This document shows positions 26,507-34,866 of a stretch of DNA of 64,000 bases, piece after piece; position 1 is the stretch's first letter, and each line of letters begins with the position of its first letter. The DNA is taken from NCBI RefSeq assembly GCF_030997045.1, contig NZ_CP116899.1, forward strand, positions 3,434,001 to 3,498,000. Direction: 5' to 3'. Source of the stretch: Microbulbifer sp. TB1203 (GTDB lineage: Bacteria > Pseudomonadota > Gammaproteobacteria > Pseudomonadales > Cellvibrionaceae). The notes below the pieces were generated by a model that had not been told where the DNA came from, searched no databases, and was given only the letters and a program-made list of their open reading frames with translations. A program made the position numbers and the translations under genes.

Positions 26507-27574
26507 TCAACGCGTCTCTTCATGATCATCCCGGCGCGCCCTCAATATCACCGTCTGCTCGTCGATACGCTCGTTGGCAATATCAAAATTGTCGTTCAGG
26601 GTGCGGAGCAATCCTTTAATATCGCCGGTGCGGAAAAGGCCGGCCACGCGCACGCCCTTGAGCTGCTCATCCTCGATACGGAATTTCACCGAGGTGTAGC
26701 GGCTGATTTCGGCCACCGCCTGCTCCAGCGGCTCGCCGCGGAACACCAGGTTGCCGCTGCGCCAGGACAGTCTGGCATCCATCTCCGCCGGCTCGATCCT
26801 CTCCACCTGTTCCGGTTGCGGGCGCTCCCCGCTCATCAGCAACCGCTCGCCCCCGGAGACCGCAGTGGCCGTGGCGGGCAGCGGCTGCGGCTCGCTGCGC
26901 GCACCGCCGGGGCCCCCATTTTGCCCATCGGCGACCCGCACCCTGCCCTCGGTGACGATCAGCTCCACACTCCGGTCGCGCCGCAGCTGCACGTTGAAGG
27001 CGGTGCCCACCGCCTGCACCACCCGGCCGGCGGCCAGTACGCTGAGGGGCCGCTGCCTGTCGCGGGCCACCCGGACATTGATCTCGCCCCGGTCCAGCTC
27101 GATCAGGCGGCTGGTGAGGGTGTAGTGCACGCGCACCAGGCTGTCGGTGTTCAGCACCAGGACGGAGCCGTCCGGCAGGTTGACCGTGGAGTGCTCGCCG
27201 ATCGCGGTCTCGTATACCTTGTTGACGGTGGATGCCAGCCGCGAAACCGGCGGCGAACCCGTCAGCATGCCAGCCTGCCACAGCGCCGCACCCAGCACCA
27301 ACAATACCGAGGCGGCCGCGGCGAGCCAGCGGCCGAATGACGGCTTCTTCTCTACCGGCGGCGGGAACAGGTCGGCGAGCCGCGATAGCGCGTCCATCTT
27401 GTCCCACAGCTCGGCAATCTGCATGAAGGTGTCGCTGTTCTCACGGCTGGCCGCCAGCCAGCGCTGGAAGTCGCGGGTCTCGGATTCGTCCAGGCCGCGG
27501 TCGAGCCTGGCCAGCCATTCGCTGGCCTCGTCGAGGCAGCGCTCGCGGTCGGGCAATTGGTAGACGTTGCTCAT
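26507..27574 (-). CDS. FecR-family anti-sigma/sigma regulator
   Basis: This 355-residue inner-membrane protein has an N-terminal cytoplasmic DUF4880-like part (EASEWLARLDRGLDESETRDFQRWL), a single membrane helix (about residues 82-102), a FecR domain (EHSTVNLPDGSVLVLNTDSL) and a C-terminal DUF4974-like part (LVFRGEPLEQAVAEISRYT). It relays the state of the TonB receptor to the sigma factor encoded just upstream. Its start overlaps the sigma gene's stop by four bases (ATGA), so translation is coupled. Confidence 0.93.
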   Translation of the reverse strand: MSNVYQLPDRERCLDEASEWLARLDRGLDESETRDFQRWLAASRENSDTFMQIAELWDKMDALSRLADLFPPPVEKKPSFGRWLAAAASVLLVLGAALWQAGMLTGSPPVSRLASTVNKVYETAIGEHSTVNLPDGSVLVLNTDSLVRVHYTLTSRLIELDRGEINVRVARDRQRPLSVLAAGRVVQAVGTAFNVQLRRDRSVELIVTEGRVRVADGQNGGPGGARSEPQPLPATATAVSGGERLLMSGERPQPEQVERIEPAEMDARLSWRSGNLVFRGEPLEQAVAEISRYTSVKFRIEDEQLKGVRVAGLFRTGDIKGLLRTLNDNFDIANERIDEQTVILRARRDDHEETR

Positions 27575-28143
27575 GGGCGCCCCCCACGGCCGGCGCCGGA
27601 CACGGTGCGCGGGCCGGCATCCGGGGAGCCGCTGTTGCGCTGCTGCAGCATGAACAGGGTGCAGCGCTTGATTCCTGTGGCGATATGTTTTTCCACCGTA
27701 CTCTCACTGATATTCAGCTGGCGGGCGATTTCCCGCTGCGAATAGCCGTAAACTTTTTTCAACACGAATGCGCGGCGACACTGAACCGGCAGCTGCCGCA
27801 CCGCCTCGCAGAAGTGCGCGAATTCCTCGTTGCTGGCGACAATTTCGTAGGTGCGGTCAGTCCCGTGACCCAGCTCAGGGCTGAGATCGAATTCCTCATC
27901 CATGCTCACCGCCAGCCGCGACTCGGCGCGCTTGACGTAGTCGAGCGCCAGGTTGCGGGCGGTGCGCATCATAAAGGAGCGCGGCTGGTCGATAGGCCCA
28001 CGCCTGGCCGCCTGGCAGACGCGCACATAGGTCTCCTGGACTATGTCCTCTATCTCCTTCGGCGGCGCTATGCTGGAAACCAGCCGCGCCAGGCTGCCGC
28101 GAACGCCGATAAAGATGTCCGCCAGAGTCTCATCCTTCGCCAT
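27571..28143 (-). CDS. FecI-type ECF sigma factor
   Basis: This 190-residue ECF sigma factor has region 2 at about residues 20-85 (EIEDIVQETYVRVCQAA, PRSFMMRTARNLALDYVKR) and region 4 at about 112-165 (LPVQCRRAFVLKKVYGYSQ, EIARQLNISESTVEKHI). It should direct RNA polymerase to its own operon and the TonB receptor gene when FecR signals ligand. The C-terminal 20 residues are Gly/Arg-rich and outside the family. It is the first gene of the signalling module. Confidence 0.93.
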   Translation of the reverse strand: MAKDETLADIFIGVRGSLARLVSSIAPPKEIEDIVQETYVRVCQAARRGPIDQPRSFMMRTARNLALDYVKRAESRLAVSMDEEFDLSPELGHGTDRTYEIVASNEEFAHFCEAVRQLPVQCRRAFVLKKVYGYSQREIARQLNISESTVEKHIATGIKRCTLFMLQQRNSGSPDAGPRTVSGAGRGGRP

Positions 28144-28372
28144 AGAACATCTCTGAATTATTGAAATTATGATGTCTCCACGCAGGTAGACGACTCGCGG
28201 AAAATTTTCCCCTAGTGGGCCACAAAGTTTTCCTTACGATTTGGTTGTTTTTTGAGCGCTTGCCGGCCGGGGCTTCGCCGGAGCGGCAGGCGCGGCTGCG
28301 GGCAACCACTCACAGGCAGCCAGGACTGGTAGAATCGCCGCCTCGACACCCATTTGCGATGTATCTCTGTCC

Positions 28373-30406
28373 ATGTCCCAGCTCAACCCCCGCCAGGCGG
28401 AAGCGGTGAAGTATATCGACGGGCCCTGCCTGGTGCTGGCCGGCGCCGGTTCCGGCAAGACCAGCGTGATCACCCGCAAGATCGCCTACCTGATCGAGGA
28501 GTGCGGCTACGCCGCGCGCCATATCGCCGCGCTCACCTTCACCAACAAGGCGGCGCGGGAGATGAAGGAGCGGGTGAGCAAGCTGTTGAGCGGGCCCGGC
28601 GGCAGCAAATCGCGCAATTCCCGCGGGCTCACCGTGTCCACCTTCCATAACCTGGGGCTGAACATCCTGCGCCGGGAGTACCGCACCGCCGGCTTCAAGC
28701 CCGGCTTCTCCCTGTTCGACAGCGAGGACAGCCGCGGCCTGATCAAGGAGCTGATGCTGCGCGACGGCGACCTGGACACCGACCTGCTGGACCGGGTGCA
28801 GAACCAGATCTCCAACTGGAAGAACGACATGCTCACGCCGCGCCGGGCCCTGGAACAGGCCCAGAGCGCCGGTGAGCAAGCCATCGCTATTGCGTACGGG
28901 CGCTACTGCGACGCGCTCAAGGCCTACAACGCGGTGGACTTCGACGACCTGATCCTGATCCCGGTGCAGCTGTTCGAGCAGGACCCGGAACTGCTGGCCC
29001 GCTGGCGCAGGAAGATCCGCTACCTGCTGGTGGACGAGTACCAGGACACCAACAACTCCCAGTACCTGCTGGTGAAACTGCTGGTGGGCGGCCGCGGCGG
29101 CCTCACCGTGGTGGGGGACGACGACCAGTCCATCTACGCCTGGCGCGGCGCGCGCCCGGAGAATATGAGCCAGTTGAAGGTGGACTTCCCCAACCTGCGC
29201 CTGATCAAGCTGGAGCAGAACTACCGCTCCACCAGCCGCATCCTCAAGGTGGCCAACCACCTGATCGCCCACAACCCTCACGAGTTCGACAAGGCGCTGT
29301 GGTCCGACCGCGGCATGGGCGAGGAGATCCGCGTGATCAAGGTGGGCAGCGAGAACGAGGAGGCGGAGCGGATCGCCAACGAAATCTTCCTGCAGAAATC
29401 CCGTCGCGGCTGCAAGTTCATGGACTTCGCGGTGCTCTACCGCGGCAACCACCAGGCGCGCCTGCTGGAAATGAAACTGCAGGAGCACCAGATCCCCTAC
29501 CAGATGTCCGGCGGCACCTCGTTTTTCGCCCGCGCCGAGATCAAGGACGTGATGGCCTACCTGCGCCTGCTGGTGAACCCGGACGACGACAACGCCTTCC
29601 TGCGCATCATCAACACCCCGCGCCGGCAGATAGGCACCAGCACCCTGGAGGCCCTGGGCAACTATGCGAAAACCCGCGAAATCTCCATGTTCAGCGCCTG
29701 CTCTGAGATCGGCTTCAAGGAGCATATCAACGAGCAGGGCTACGAGCGGCTGAACCGCTTCGCGCTGTGGCTGGAAGGCGTGGCCCGCAACTGCCGCGAG
29801 AACAGCCCGGACGCCGCCCTGCGCGAAATGCTCGACGATATCGACTACGCCGGCTGGCTGAACCAGAACGCCAGCAGCGAAAAAGTCGCCGAGAAGCGCA
29901 TGGAGAACGTCTTCTGGCTGCTGGAATCCCTGAACAAGAGCATGGAGAAGATCGACGACGAACTGGAGCAGGACATCCGCCTGGAACAGGCCATCGCCAA
30001 GCTGATCCTGCGCGATATGCTCGACCGCCAGGAAGAGGAAGAGGCCACCGACAAGGTCAGCCTGATGACCCTGCACGCGGCCAAAGGCCTGGAATTCCCC
30101 CACGTATTTATGATCGGCATGGAGGAAAACCTGCTGCCGCACCGCAACAGCATCGAAGACGACAATATCGAGGAAGAACGCCGCCTCACCTACGTGGGCA
30201 TCACCCGCGCCCAGAAGACCCTCACCATGACCCTGGCCGGCAAACGCAAGATGTTCGGCGAAAACCACGACACCACCCCCAGCCGCTTTTTGGATGAGCT
30301 GCCGGAGGAGGATGTGGAACTGGAGGGATTCGGCAAGGCCACCCCGGAGCAGAATCAGGCCAAGGGGGAGGAGACGCTGGGGTCGCTGCTCAGCATGTTT
30401 GATTGA
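28373..30406 (+). CDS. rep: ATP-dependent DNA helicase Rep
   Basis: Rep is a 3'-5' superfamily 1 helicase that helps replication forks pass bound proteins. At 677 residues it has the normal length. Motifs are LNPRQAEAV (Q motif), AGAGSGKTSVITRK (Walker A), LLVDEYQDTN (Walker B), DDQSIYAWRGA (motif III), LEQNYRSTSRIL (motif IV), LMTLHAAKGLEFPHVF (motif V) and RRLTYVGITRAQ (motif VI). The gene stands alone; a TAGAAT box near 28330 may be its -10 element. Confidence 0.97.
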   Translation: MSQLNPRQAEAVKYIDGPCLVLAGAGSGKTSVITRKIAYLIEECGYAARHIAALTFTNKAAREMKERVSKLLSGPGGSKSRNSRGLTVSTFHNLGLNILRREYRTAGFKPGFSLFDSEDSRGLIKELMLRDGDLDTDLLDRVQNQISNWKNDMLTPRRALEQAQSAGEQAIAIAYGRYCDALKAYNAVDFDDLILIPVQLFEQDPELLARWRRKIRYLLVDEYQDTNNSQYLLVKLLVGGRGGLTVVGDDDQSIYAWRGARPENMSQLKVDFPNLRLIKLEQNYRSTSRILKVANHLIAHNPHEFDKALWSDRGMGEEIRVIKVGSENEEAERIANEIFLQKSRRGCKFMDFAVLYRGNHQARLLEMKLQEHQIPYQMSGGTSFFARAEIKDVMAYLRLLVNPDDDNAFLRIINTPRRQIGTSTLEALGNYAKTREISMFSACSEIGFKEHINEQGYERLNRFALWLEGVARNCRENSPDAALREMLDDIDYAGWLNQNASSEKVAEKRMENVFWLLESLNKSMEKIDDELEQDIRLEQAIAKLILRDMLDRQEEEEATDKVSLMTLHAAKGLEFPHVFMIGMEENLLPHRNSIEDDNIEEERRLTYVGITRAQKTLTMTLAGKRKMFGENHDTTPSRFLDELPEEDVELEGFGKATPEQNQAKGEETLGSLLSMFD

Positions 30407-30412
30407 ATGCTC

Positions 30413-30622
30413 CCCTCTCCCATTTATGGGAGAGGGCCGCCCCGGGACCGCGGAGCTCCAGCTCCGCAAGCGGGCCGCAGGCCCGCCCTGGGACAAATCG
30501 GCAGGACAGCCGATTTGGGCGCCGCCGCTTGCGGCGGCGGGGCAAAGGCCCCGAGCGCCATGGATGGCGCGAGTCAGCGCCGAGCCCCAGCTCGGCAAGC
30601 GGGCCAAAGGCCCGCCAGAGGG
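30413..30622. repeat. Chain of nine consecutive short hairpins
   Basis: Immediately after rep lie nine perfect or near-perfect palindromes in a row. They include CCCTCTCCCAT/ATGGGAGAGGG, GCGGAGCT/AGCTCCGC, GCGGGCC/GGCCCGC, AAATCGGC/GCCGATTT, GCCGCCGC/GCGGCGGC, GCGCCAT/ATGGCGC and GCCGAGC/GCTCGGC. Loops are two to six bases and spacers are short. The pair at about 30450-30490 is repeated in altered form at about 30580-30615, so the chain partly grew by duplication. No gene fits this stretch. Confidence 0.8.
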
Positions 30623-30645
30623 TGAACACATCCACCTCCCCAAAC

Positions 30646-30673
30646 AAAAAGGCCGCTCAACGAGCGGCCTTTT
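30646..30673. terminator. Bidirectional terminator between rep and cytochrome c gene
   Basis: AAAAGGCCGCTC-AAC-GAGCGGCCTTTT has a 12-base stem flanked by A and T runs, so it can stop transcription from both sides. It lies 22 bases past the cytochrome stop codon. Confidence 0.85.
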
Positions 30674-30695
30674 CGCAACAGAAGTAAGCAACTAT

Positions 30696-31109
30696 TTACT
30701 TACTGCTTTCCACCATATAGTCCACAGCGGCCTTCACCTCGTCCTCGCTGCAGTCCATACACAGCCCCTTGGGCGGCATGGCGTTGAAGCCGTTGATCGC
30801 GTGGGTGTACAGGGTGTCGATGCCCTTGTCGATCCGCGGCCCCCAGGCAGCGGCGTCTCCGAACTTGGGGGCTCCGGCAGCGCCGGTGCCGTGGCAGCTG
30901 AAACAGGAACCTTTGTACACTGCTTCACCACTGCGTGCACCGCCGCCTGCCGCGGGCGCCGCCGCAACCGCCGCGGCGCACTCCTCGCCCTTCATGCAGG
31001 TCTCGCCCACCGGCGCGATACGTTCGGCAATCTCTTCGTCCACCGACTGCGCCACCGCGGCCGCCGCGCCCAAGGCCAGCGCCGCCACTACACCCAGAAT
31101 ACTCTTCAT
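30696..31109 (-). CDS. Cytochrome c5-family protein
   Basis: This 137-residue exported protein has a signal peptide (MKSILGVVAALALGAAAAVA) and one CxxCH heme motif (SCFSCHGTGAAG). The family pattern FGDAAAWGPR, NGFNAMPPKG and the C-terminal CMDCSEDEVKAAVDYM follow; that cysteine pair and the methionine ligand in AMPPKG are typical of cytochrome c5. It is a periplasmic electron carrier. The ATG at 31109 has AGGGGGA just upstream; a TTG one codon earlier is less likely. Confidence 0.93.
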   Translation of the reverse strand: MKSILGVVAALALGAAAAVAQSVDEEIAERIAPVGETCMKGEECAAAVAAAPAAGGGARSGEAVYKGSCFSCHGTGAAGAPKFGDAAAWGPRIDKGIDTLYTHAINGFNAMPPKGLCMDCSEDEVKAAVDYMVESSK

Positions 31110-31252
31110 CAAATCCCCCTAGCGGCCGCTACAGGCGGCTCGTAGACTTTCGGCACTGTGCCGCACACCTCTACCAAGCGGCGCATTATAAGCATTGCGG
31201 CGCCCGCTGCGAAGAGCGCCGGTCTTTATAGCCTCTATAGCCCCAATCCGCT

Positions 31253-31280
31253 TTGCCGCGTAGCCCCCCTTCTGTATAAT
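31253..31280 (+). promoter_or_regulatory. Sigma-70 promoter of tRNA-Arg
   Basis: TTGCCG at 31253-31258 and TATAAT at 31275-31280 are 16 bases apart. The start point would fall about 25-30 bases before the tRNA. Confidence 0.7.
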
Positions 31281-31314
31281 CCGCGTCCGCACTGGCAACA
31301 GGCCAGACCGCGAC

Positions 31315-31391
31315 CCGCCCCTAGCTCAGCTGGATAGAGCGTCGCCCTCCGGAGGCGAAGGTCAGAGGTTCGAATCCTCTGGGGCGGGCCA
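31315..31391 (+). tRNA. tRNA-Arg (anticodon CCG)
   Basis: The acceptor strands CCGCCCC and GGGGCGG pair, followed by G and an encoded CCA. D-arm TAGCTCAGCTGGATAGAGC, anticodon arm TCGCC-CTCCGGA-GGCGA with anticodon CCG, and T-arm AGAGG-TTCGAAT-CCTCT are complete. The 3' end serves as the attachment site for the integrative element that follows. Confidence 0.96.
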
Positions 31392-31394
31392 TAT
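31378..31394 (+). other. attL core within tRNA-Arg 3' end
   Basis: TCTGGGGCGGGCCATAT, covering the tRNA 3' end and three bases beyond. It matches TCTGGGGGGGCCATAT at the far end of the element with one base missing there. Confidence 0.75.
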
Positions 31395-31482
31395 CCTCTT
31401 CTCAGTTAATCCAGTAAAGCCTTACACCCCGCGACACGCCTAGTGTTCCGCGTTATATTTGCGTCCAGATTAGTCTAACTTG

Positions 31483-31560
31483 TACCCCCAAAACTGGGGG
31501 TATCTGGGGGCACATTTGGGGGTATTTGGGGGGGGCCGCGCCAATAGATACCCCCAAACT
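31483..31560. repeat. Integrase arm-type sites, left cluster
   Basis: Five or six copies of (A/T)TTGGGGGTA-like sequence occur in direct and inverted orientation: TACCCCCAAA, ACTGGGGGTAT, CATTTGGGGGTAT and GATACCCCCAAA. They lie between attL and the integrase start. Two more copies lie just inside attR at 37145-37170. Confidence 0.7.
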
Positions 31561-31594
31561 CCGCCGCAGGCCCCGCCAATATTGGGATAGCGCA

Positions 31595-32830
31595 ATGGCA
31601 CTGACGGAACTACAGGTAAAGCAGGCGAAGCCACGGGACAGGGACTACAAGCTCAGCGACGGAAAGGGAATGTTCCTGCTGGTGACGAAAACCGGCGCCC
31701 GTTACTGGCGGCTCAAGTACCGCCACCCCCACACCAGAAAAGAGCGCGTATTGGCCCTGGGGGTGTACCCGGAAACCAGCCTCAAGAAAGCCCGCCAGAA
31801 GCGCGACGAGGCCCGCCAGTTGCTGGTGGACGGCATAGACCCGAGCGACCACCGCAAAGCCCGCCAGGCAGAGAACTACACCGCAGCCACCAACACCTTT
31901 GAGGCGGTGGGCCGCGAATGGTACGCAACTAAGATGGGCGGCAAGTCGGAGAGCTACCGGTACCGCACCTTGCGAATGCTGGAGCGCGATTTATTCCCCT
32001 ACCTGGGCAGCCGCCCCGTTGCCGAAATCACCCCGCCGGAACTGCTGACCGTCCTAAAGCGGATCGAGGGGCGCGGCGCTATCGACACAGCCAAGGGCGC
32101 CAAGCAAACCGCGAGCAAGGTTTTCCGCTTCGCCATTGCCGGGGGCCGCGCCACCAATGACCCCGCCGCCGTGGTGGGCGACCAGTTGCAACCGGCGCAG
32201 AAACGGCACTTCTCCGCGATAACCACCCCAGCGGCCGCCGGCAAGCTGCTGGTGGCCATAAACGGCTATCAGGGCACCCCAACAGTGCGGGCGGCGCTGA
32301 AACTGGCCCCGCTGCTGTTCTGTCGCCCCGGCGAGCTCCGCGCCCTGGAGTGGGCGGAAATCAACTGGGAGGACCAGCGGATAGAACTGCCCGCCTCCAA
32401 GATGAAAATGCGGGAACCGCACATAATCCCACTGGCCCGCCAAGCGGTGGCCATTCTGCGCGAGCTGGAGCCGCTTACAGGCCGTTTCCGCTATGTGTTC
32501 CCCTCTCCCAAGGGGGCCAGCCGTTGCATGTCTGAAAACGCCGTACGCGTCGCCCTGCGCAATATGGGCTATGGCAATGACCAAATGACCGGCCACGGCT
32601 TCCGCGCAATGGCGCGCACCCTGCTGGACGAAGAGCTTAACGAGCGGGTGGAGTACATCGAGCATCAGTTGGCGCACTCAGTCAGGGACGCCAACGGCAC
32701 CGCCTACAACCGCACAAAGCACCTGCCGCAGCGAGTGGTCATGATGCAACGGTGGGCGGATTACCTGGACAACCTGCGCGAGCAGACGAAGGCGGGCAAC
32801 GTGGTAACCGTCAAGTTCGGCGCCCAATAG
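31595..32830 (+). CDS. int: P4-type tyrosine integrase
   Basis: This 411-residue site-specific recombinase has the N-terminal DUF4102 arm-binding domain (ALTELQVKQAKPRDRDYKLS, GMFLLV, YRHPHTRKERVLALGVYPE). A core-binding domain and a C-terminal catalytic domain follow, with Arg in CRPGELRALEW, HxxR in GHGFRAMARTLL and the nucleophile Tyr in AYNRTKHL. It should integrate and excise the element at tRNA-Arg. The frame is open further upstream, but the family starts at MALTELQVKQ and the upstream part overlaps the arm sites. Confidence 0.95.
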   Translation: MALTELQVKQAKPRDRDYKLSDGKGMFLLVTKTGARYWRLKYRHPHTRKERVLALGVYPETSLKKARQKRDEARQLLVDGIDPSDHRKARQAENYTAATNTFEAVGREWYATKMGGKSESYRYRTLRMLERDLFPYLGSRPVAEITPPELLTVLKRIEGRGAIDTAKGAKQTASKVFRFAIAGGRATNDPAAVVGDQLQPAQKRHFSAITTPAAAGKLLVAINGYQGTPTVRAALKLAPLLFCRPGELRALEWAEINWEDQRIELPASKMKMREPHIIPLARQAVAILRELEPLTGRFRYVFPSPKGASRCMSENAVRVALRNMGYGNDQMTGHGFRAMARTLLDEELNERVEYIEHQLAHSVRDANGTAYNRTKHLPQRVVMMQRWADYLDNLREQTKAGNVVTVKFGAQ

Positions 32831-32931
32831 CCACCGAATTTCAGCGCCTAGGGTAGCTCCCGAAAAGCCGCGACCCTTGGCGGCCTGGCGCTGAATCTAG
32901 ATCAAGGGGGTTCTCTGTAAGGGGGAGATCA

Positions 32932-33690
32932 TTGGCCAAAATTACAACCGTCGAGAGACTAAGAGAACTCGCGCCTTGGTTTAATCTTGCTGATTACCAA
33001 ATTTGCGATGGCTTCACTGCTCAAGAATGGGCCGACAACTTCGAAGCCAGGCGGATAGCGAGATTTTGCGCCAGGTTCGAAATCGATGGGGAAAGGGCAC
33101 CAATCCCGGACCCAGCCGAGTGGGAGGAGTCGTTTTGCGTGAATCAGGCCGCATCTGATCATTCAGATGATTCTGATGATTCAGATTTGCTCGAGGAAGC
33201 ATTCAAAAATTCGAGGTTCCGAGACGCCCGCAACCGCATTGCCGCCCCCATCTCCATGTCAGAGATAAAACATATCGCAAGAACCTTTAGCGGGAGCGAA
33301 TCAGACGGGGTCGCCGTAGACGACGTTTATGGTATTGATCGCGCACATATAGCTATCAGACTAAGAGCAACTGACGCGGAAATTCTAGAAGCCGTTCAGA
33401 GTCTAATCACCAAATACCGCAAAGCAGCTGGTATCACCCCCGTTGTTTATGGCGGAGGATCGGGATTCAACTTGGCAAGGATTCGGCAAAACAAGATTTT
33501 GGCGTTTGTGGACCTGAGTTTGTGGGCCGAGATTCATGGCCACACTATCAGCAACCCCCTCTATATCCGGGTTCTATTCCCGATGGCCCCCAAGCGGGAA
33601 GATTATGTCCGCACTACGCTGCGCCCCCTGGCAGAAGCAGCCTTGGAGCCGTCTTTCTTCTTCGCAGCATGCCAAACCGAAACAGTATAA
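32932..33690 (+). CDS. DUF6387-like protein
   Basis: This 252-residue soluble protein resembles DUF6387 family members found in small integrative elements (RLRELAPWFNLADYQ at the start, IYGIDRAHIAIRLRATD-like centre, NPLYIRVLFPM near the end). A repetitive acidic patch, DHSDDSDDSD, comes from an imperfect tandem repeat of GATTCAGAT-type units at 33158-33187. The TTG start is supported by GGGGGAGA five bases upstream. Its lower GC than the chromosome fits transferred DNA. Function unknown. Confidence 0.55.
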   Translation: MAKITTVERLRELAPWFNLADYQICDGFTAQEWADNFEARRIARFCARFEIDGERAPIPDPAEWEESFCVNQAASDHSDDSDDSDLLEEAFKNSRFRDARNRIAAPISMSEIKHIARTFSGSESDGVAVDDVYGIDRAHIAIRLRATDAEILEAVQSLITKYRKAAGITPVVYGGGSGFNLARIRQNKILAFVDLSLWAEIHGHTISNPLYIRVLFPMAPKREDYVRTTLRPLAEAALEPSFFFAACQTETV

Positions 33691-33814
33691 AAATTGATCC
33701 ACTGATTTTTCTAGAAAATCAAAGGCGCTGATTCGGCGAAATTTTTTGCTGTATTTTTACACAGTAGCGGTTTTTATATTTCTTTGCGTTAACTAGACAA
33801 CGCGAGGAACAATC

Positions 33815-34039
33815 ATGACCGCTACCGCGACCACCTCCATTCTTCCCCAAGATCCCGACGCCTTTTGCAGGGCAAAGGAATGTGCCCGTTATCTGGGCAT
33901 TGGCCTGAGCACCTGGTGGCTATGGGTGAATCAGGGCAAGGTGAAGCGCCCCATCAAGCTGGGCCCGAAAACATCCGTCTGGAAGGCCGGCTATATCCGC
34001 GAGTTTCAGCGCAAGCTGATCGAACAAGCAAACGCATAG
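33815..34039 (+). CDS. alpA: AlpA-family excisionase/transcription regulator
   Basis: This 74-residue MerR-like helix-turn-helix protein shows CRAKECARYLGIGLSTWWLWV followed by the wing region KVKRPIKLGPKTSVWKAGYI. That is the AlpA pattern used in P4-like elements to switch on excision. It opens a run of five genes that touch or nearly touch. The ATG is preceded by GAGGAA. Confidence 0.9.
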   Translation: MTATATTSILPQDPDAFCRAKECARYLGIGLSTWWLWVNQGKVKRPIKLGPKTSVWKAGYIREFQRKLIEQANA

Positions 34040-34052
34040 TTGGGGGTGAACC

Positions 34053-34409
34053 ATGGAAAAGAAAAAGGCCACCCCGAGCAGAAGCGGCCCCAAACAAGCT
34101 GTTATCACCCCGAATAATAACACCCCCAAAGATCCCACCAAGCTGGAGCGGGTATTGGCCTATCTGGCCACCGGGCGCAGCCTCCACCGCTTTGAGGCAG
34201 AGCGGGAGGTTAACGACCACTGCCTCCCCAGCACCATGAGCGAGATTAAGCACGGCCTGTGTATTCCCTATCGGGTGAGGTATGAAACCGTCCCTGGCTG
34301 GCATGGCCACCCTACCCGCGTCGCCCGTTACTGGCTGGGGCGGGAAGAACAGGCGCAAGCGTGGCAACGGGTTTTCGCAATGCGCAAGCGCCGGGGGGTA
34401 TCCCCATGA
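34053..34409 (+). CDS. Small element protein with winged-helix-like middle
   Basis: This is a 118-residue basic protein. Residues 25-105 (DPTKLERVLAYLATGRSLHR, REVNDHCLPSTMSEIKHGL, YWLGREEQAQAWQRVFAMR) look like a winged helix, as in phage proteins that read out DNA. It starts 13 bases after alpA and its stop overlaps the next start (ATGA). I do not recognise a named family; a DNA-binding role is inferred. Confidence 0.7.
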   Translation: MEKKKATPSRSGPKQAVITPNNNTPKDPTKLERVLAYLATGRSLHRFEAEREVNDHCLPSTMSEIKHGLCIPYRVRYETVPGWHGHPTRVARYWLGREEQAQAWQRVFAMRKRRGVSP

Positions 34410-34681
34410 AGTGCCCCAAGTTCGACAGCTGTAGCGCGCCTATCTGCCCATTCGATCCCGGGCGGGACAAGCGCACCTACCTGAAAGGCGAGCCGGTTTG
34501 CATGTACATGCTTGAGTATGTGAAGCCTGGCGGCGTGGAAAAAATGCGGGGGACTATAGGGGACAAAGGGGCGGCAGCAATAGGTAGGGCCACCCAAGGG
34601 ATAGAAAAGCGCTGGAAACCACTATTCCGGCGGTTGTGCATTGCCTCCCAGACCCCTTCCCGCCTTGGGGGTGCGTCATGA
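34406..34681 (+). CDS. Small cysteine-rich element protein
   Basis: This 91-residue protein begins MKCPKFDSCSAPICPFDP and has five cysteines in its first 35 residues, suggesting one zinc- or iron-binding knuckle. The ATG at 34406 overlaps the stop of the previous gene by four bases; the longer frame upstream lies inside that gene and is less likely. Its own stop overlaps the next start (ATGA). Not recognised beyond that. Confidence 0.65.
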   Translation: MKCPKFDSCSAPICPFDPGRDKRTYLKGEPVCMYMLEYVKPGGVEKMRGTIGDKGAAAIGRATQGIEKRWKPLFRRLCIASQTPSRLGGAS

Positions 34682-34866
34682 GATTTGTTGTCGAGATAGA
34701 GCAGGTAATAACTGTCCCCATGGTGGTGGAGGCCAACAGCGAGCGGGAGGCGCGGGCGCTGGCAACGCAGCTGCTACAGCGATCGCCGGCCGGCGGCCCC
34801 GAATCGGTGGGTGACCCCATAGCGCAGTTGCCGCGGATCCGCTCCGCGAGGAAGCTGGGGGAGTAA
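34678..34866 (+). CDS. Small hypothetical element protein
   Basis: This 62-residue protein starts MRFVVEIEQVITVPMVVEAN. The alternating hydrophobic pattern, then a helix rich in Arg/Ala (SEREARALATQLLQR), suggests a small alpha/beta unit. Start and stop both overlap neighbours (ATGA before, TAATG after), so it belongs to the same translationally coupled run. Function unknown. Confidence 0.6.
   Translation: MRFVVEIEQVITVPMVVEANSEREARALATQLLQRSPAGGPESVGDPIAQLPRIRSARKLGE

Noticed and set aside
30413..30622. Hairpin chain as a gene
   Set aside because: All frames across it are Arg/Gly/Ala/Pro-rich without start signals, and the palindromes explain the sequence better.
28310..30691. Nearly 800-codon open frame opposite rep
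   Set aside because: It is antisense to the whole of an intact helicase gene and has no recognisable domain; explained by codon bias.
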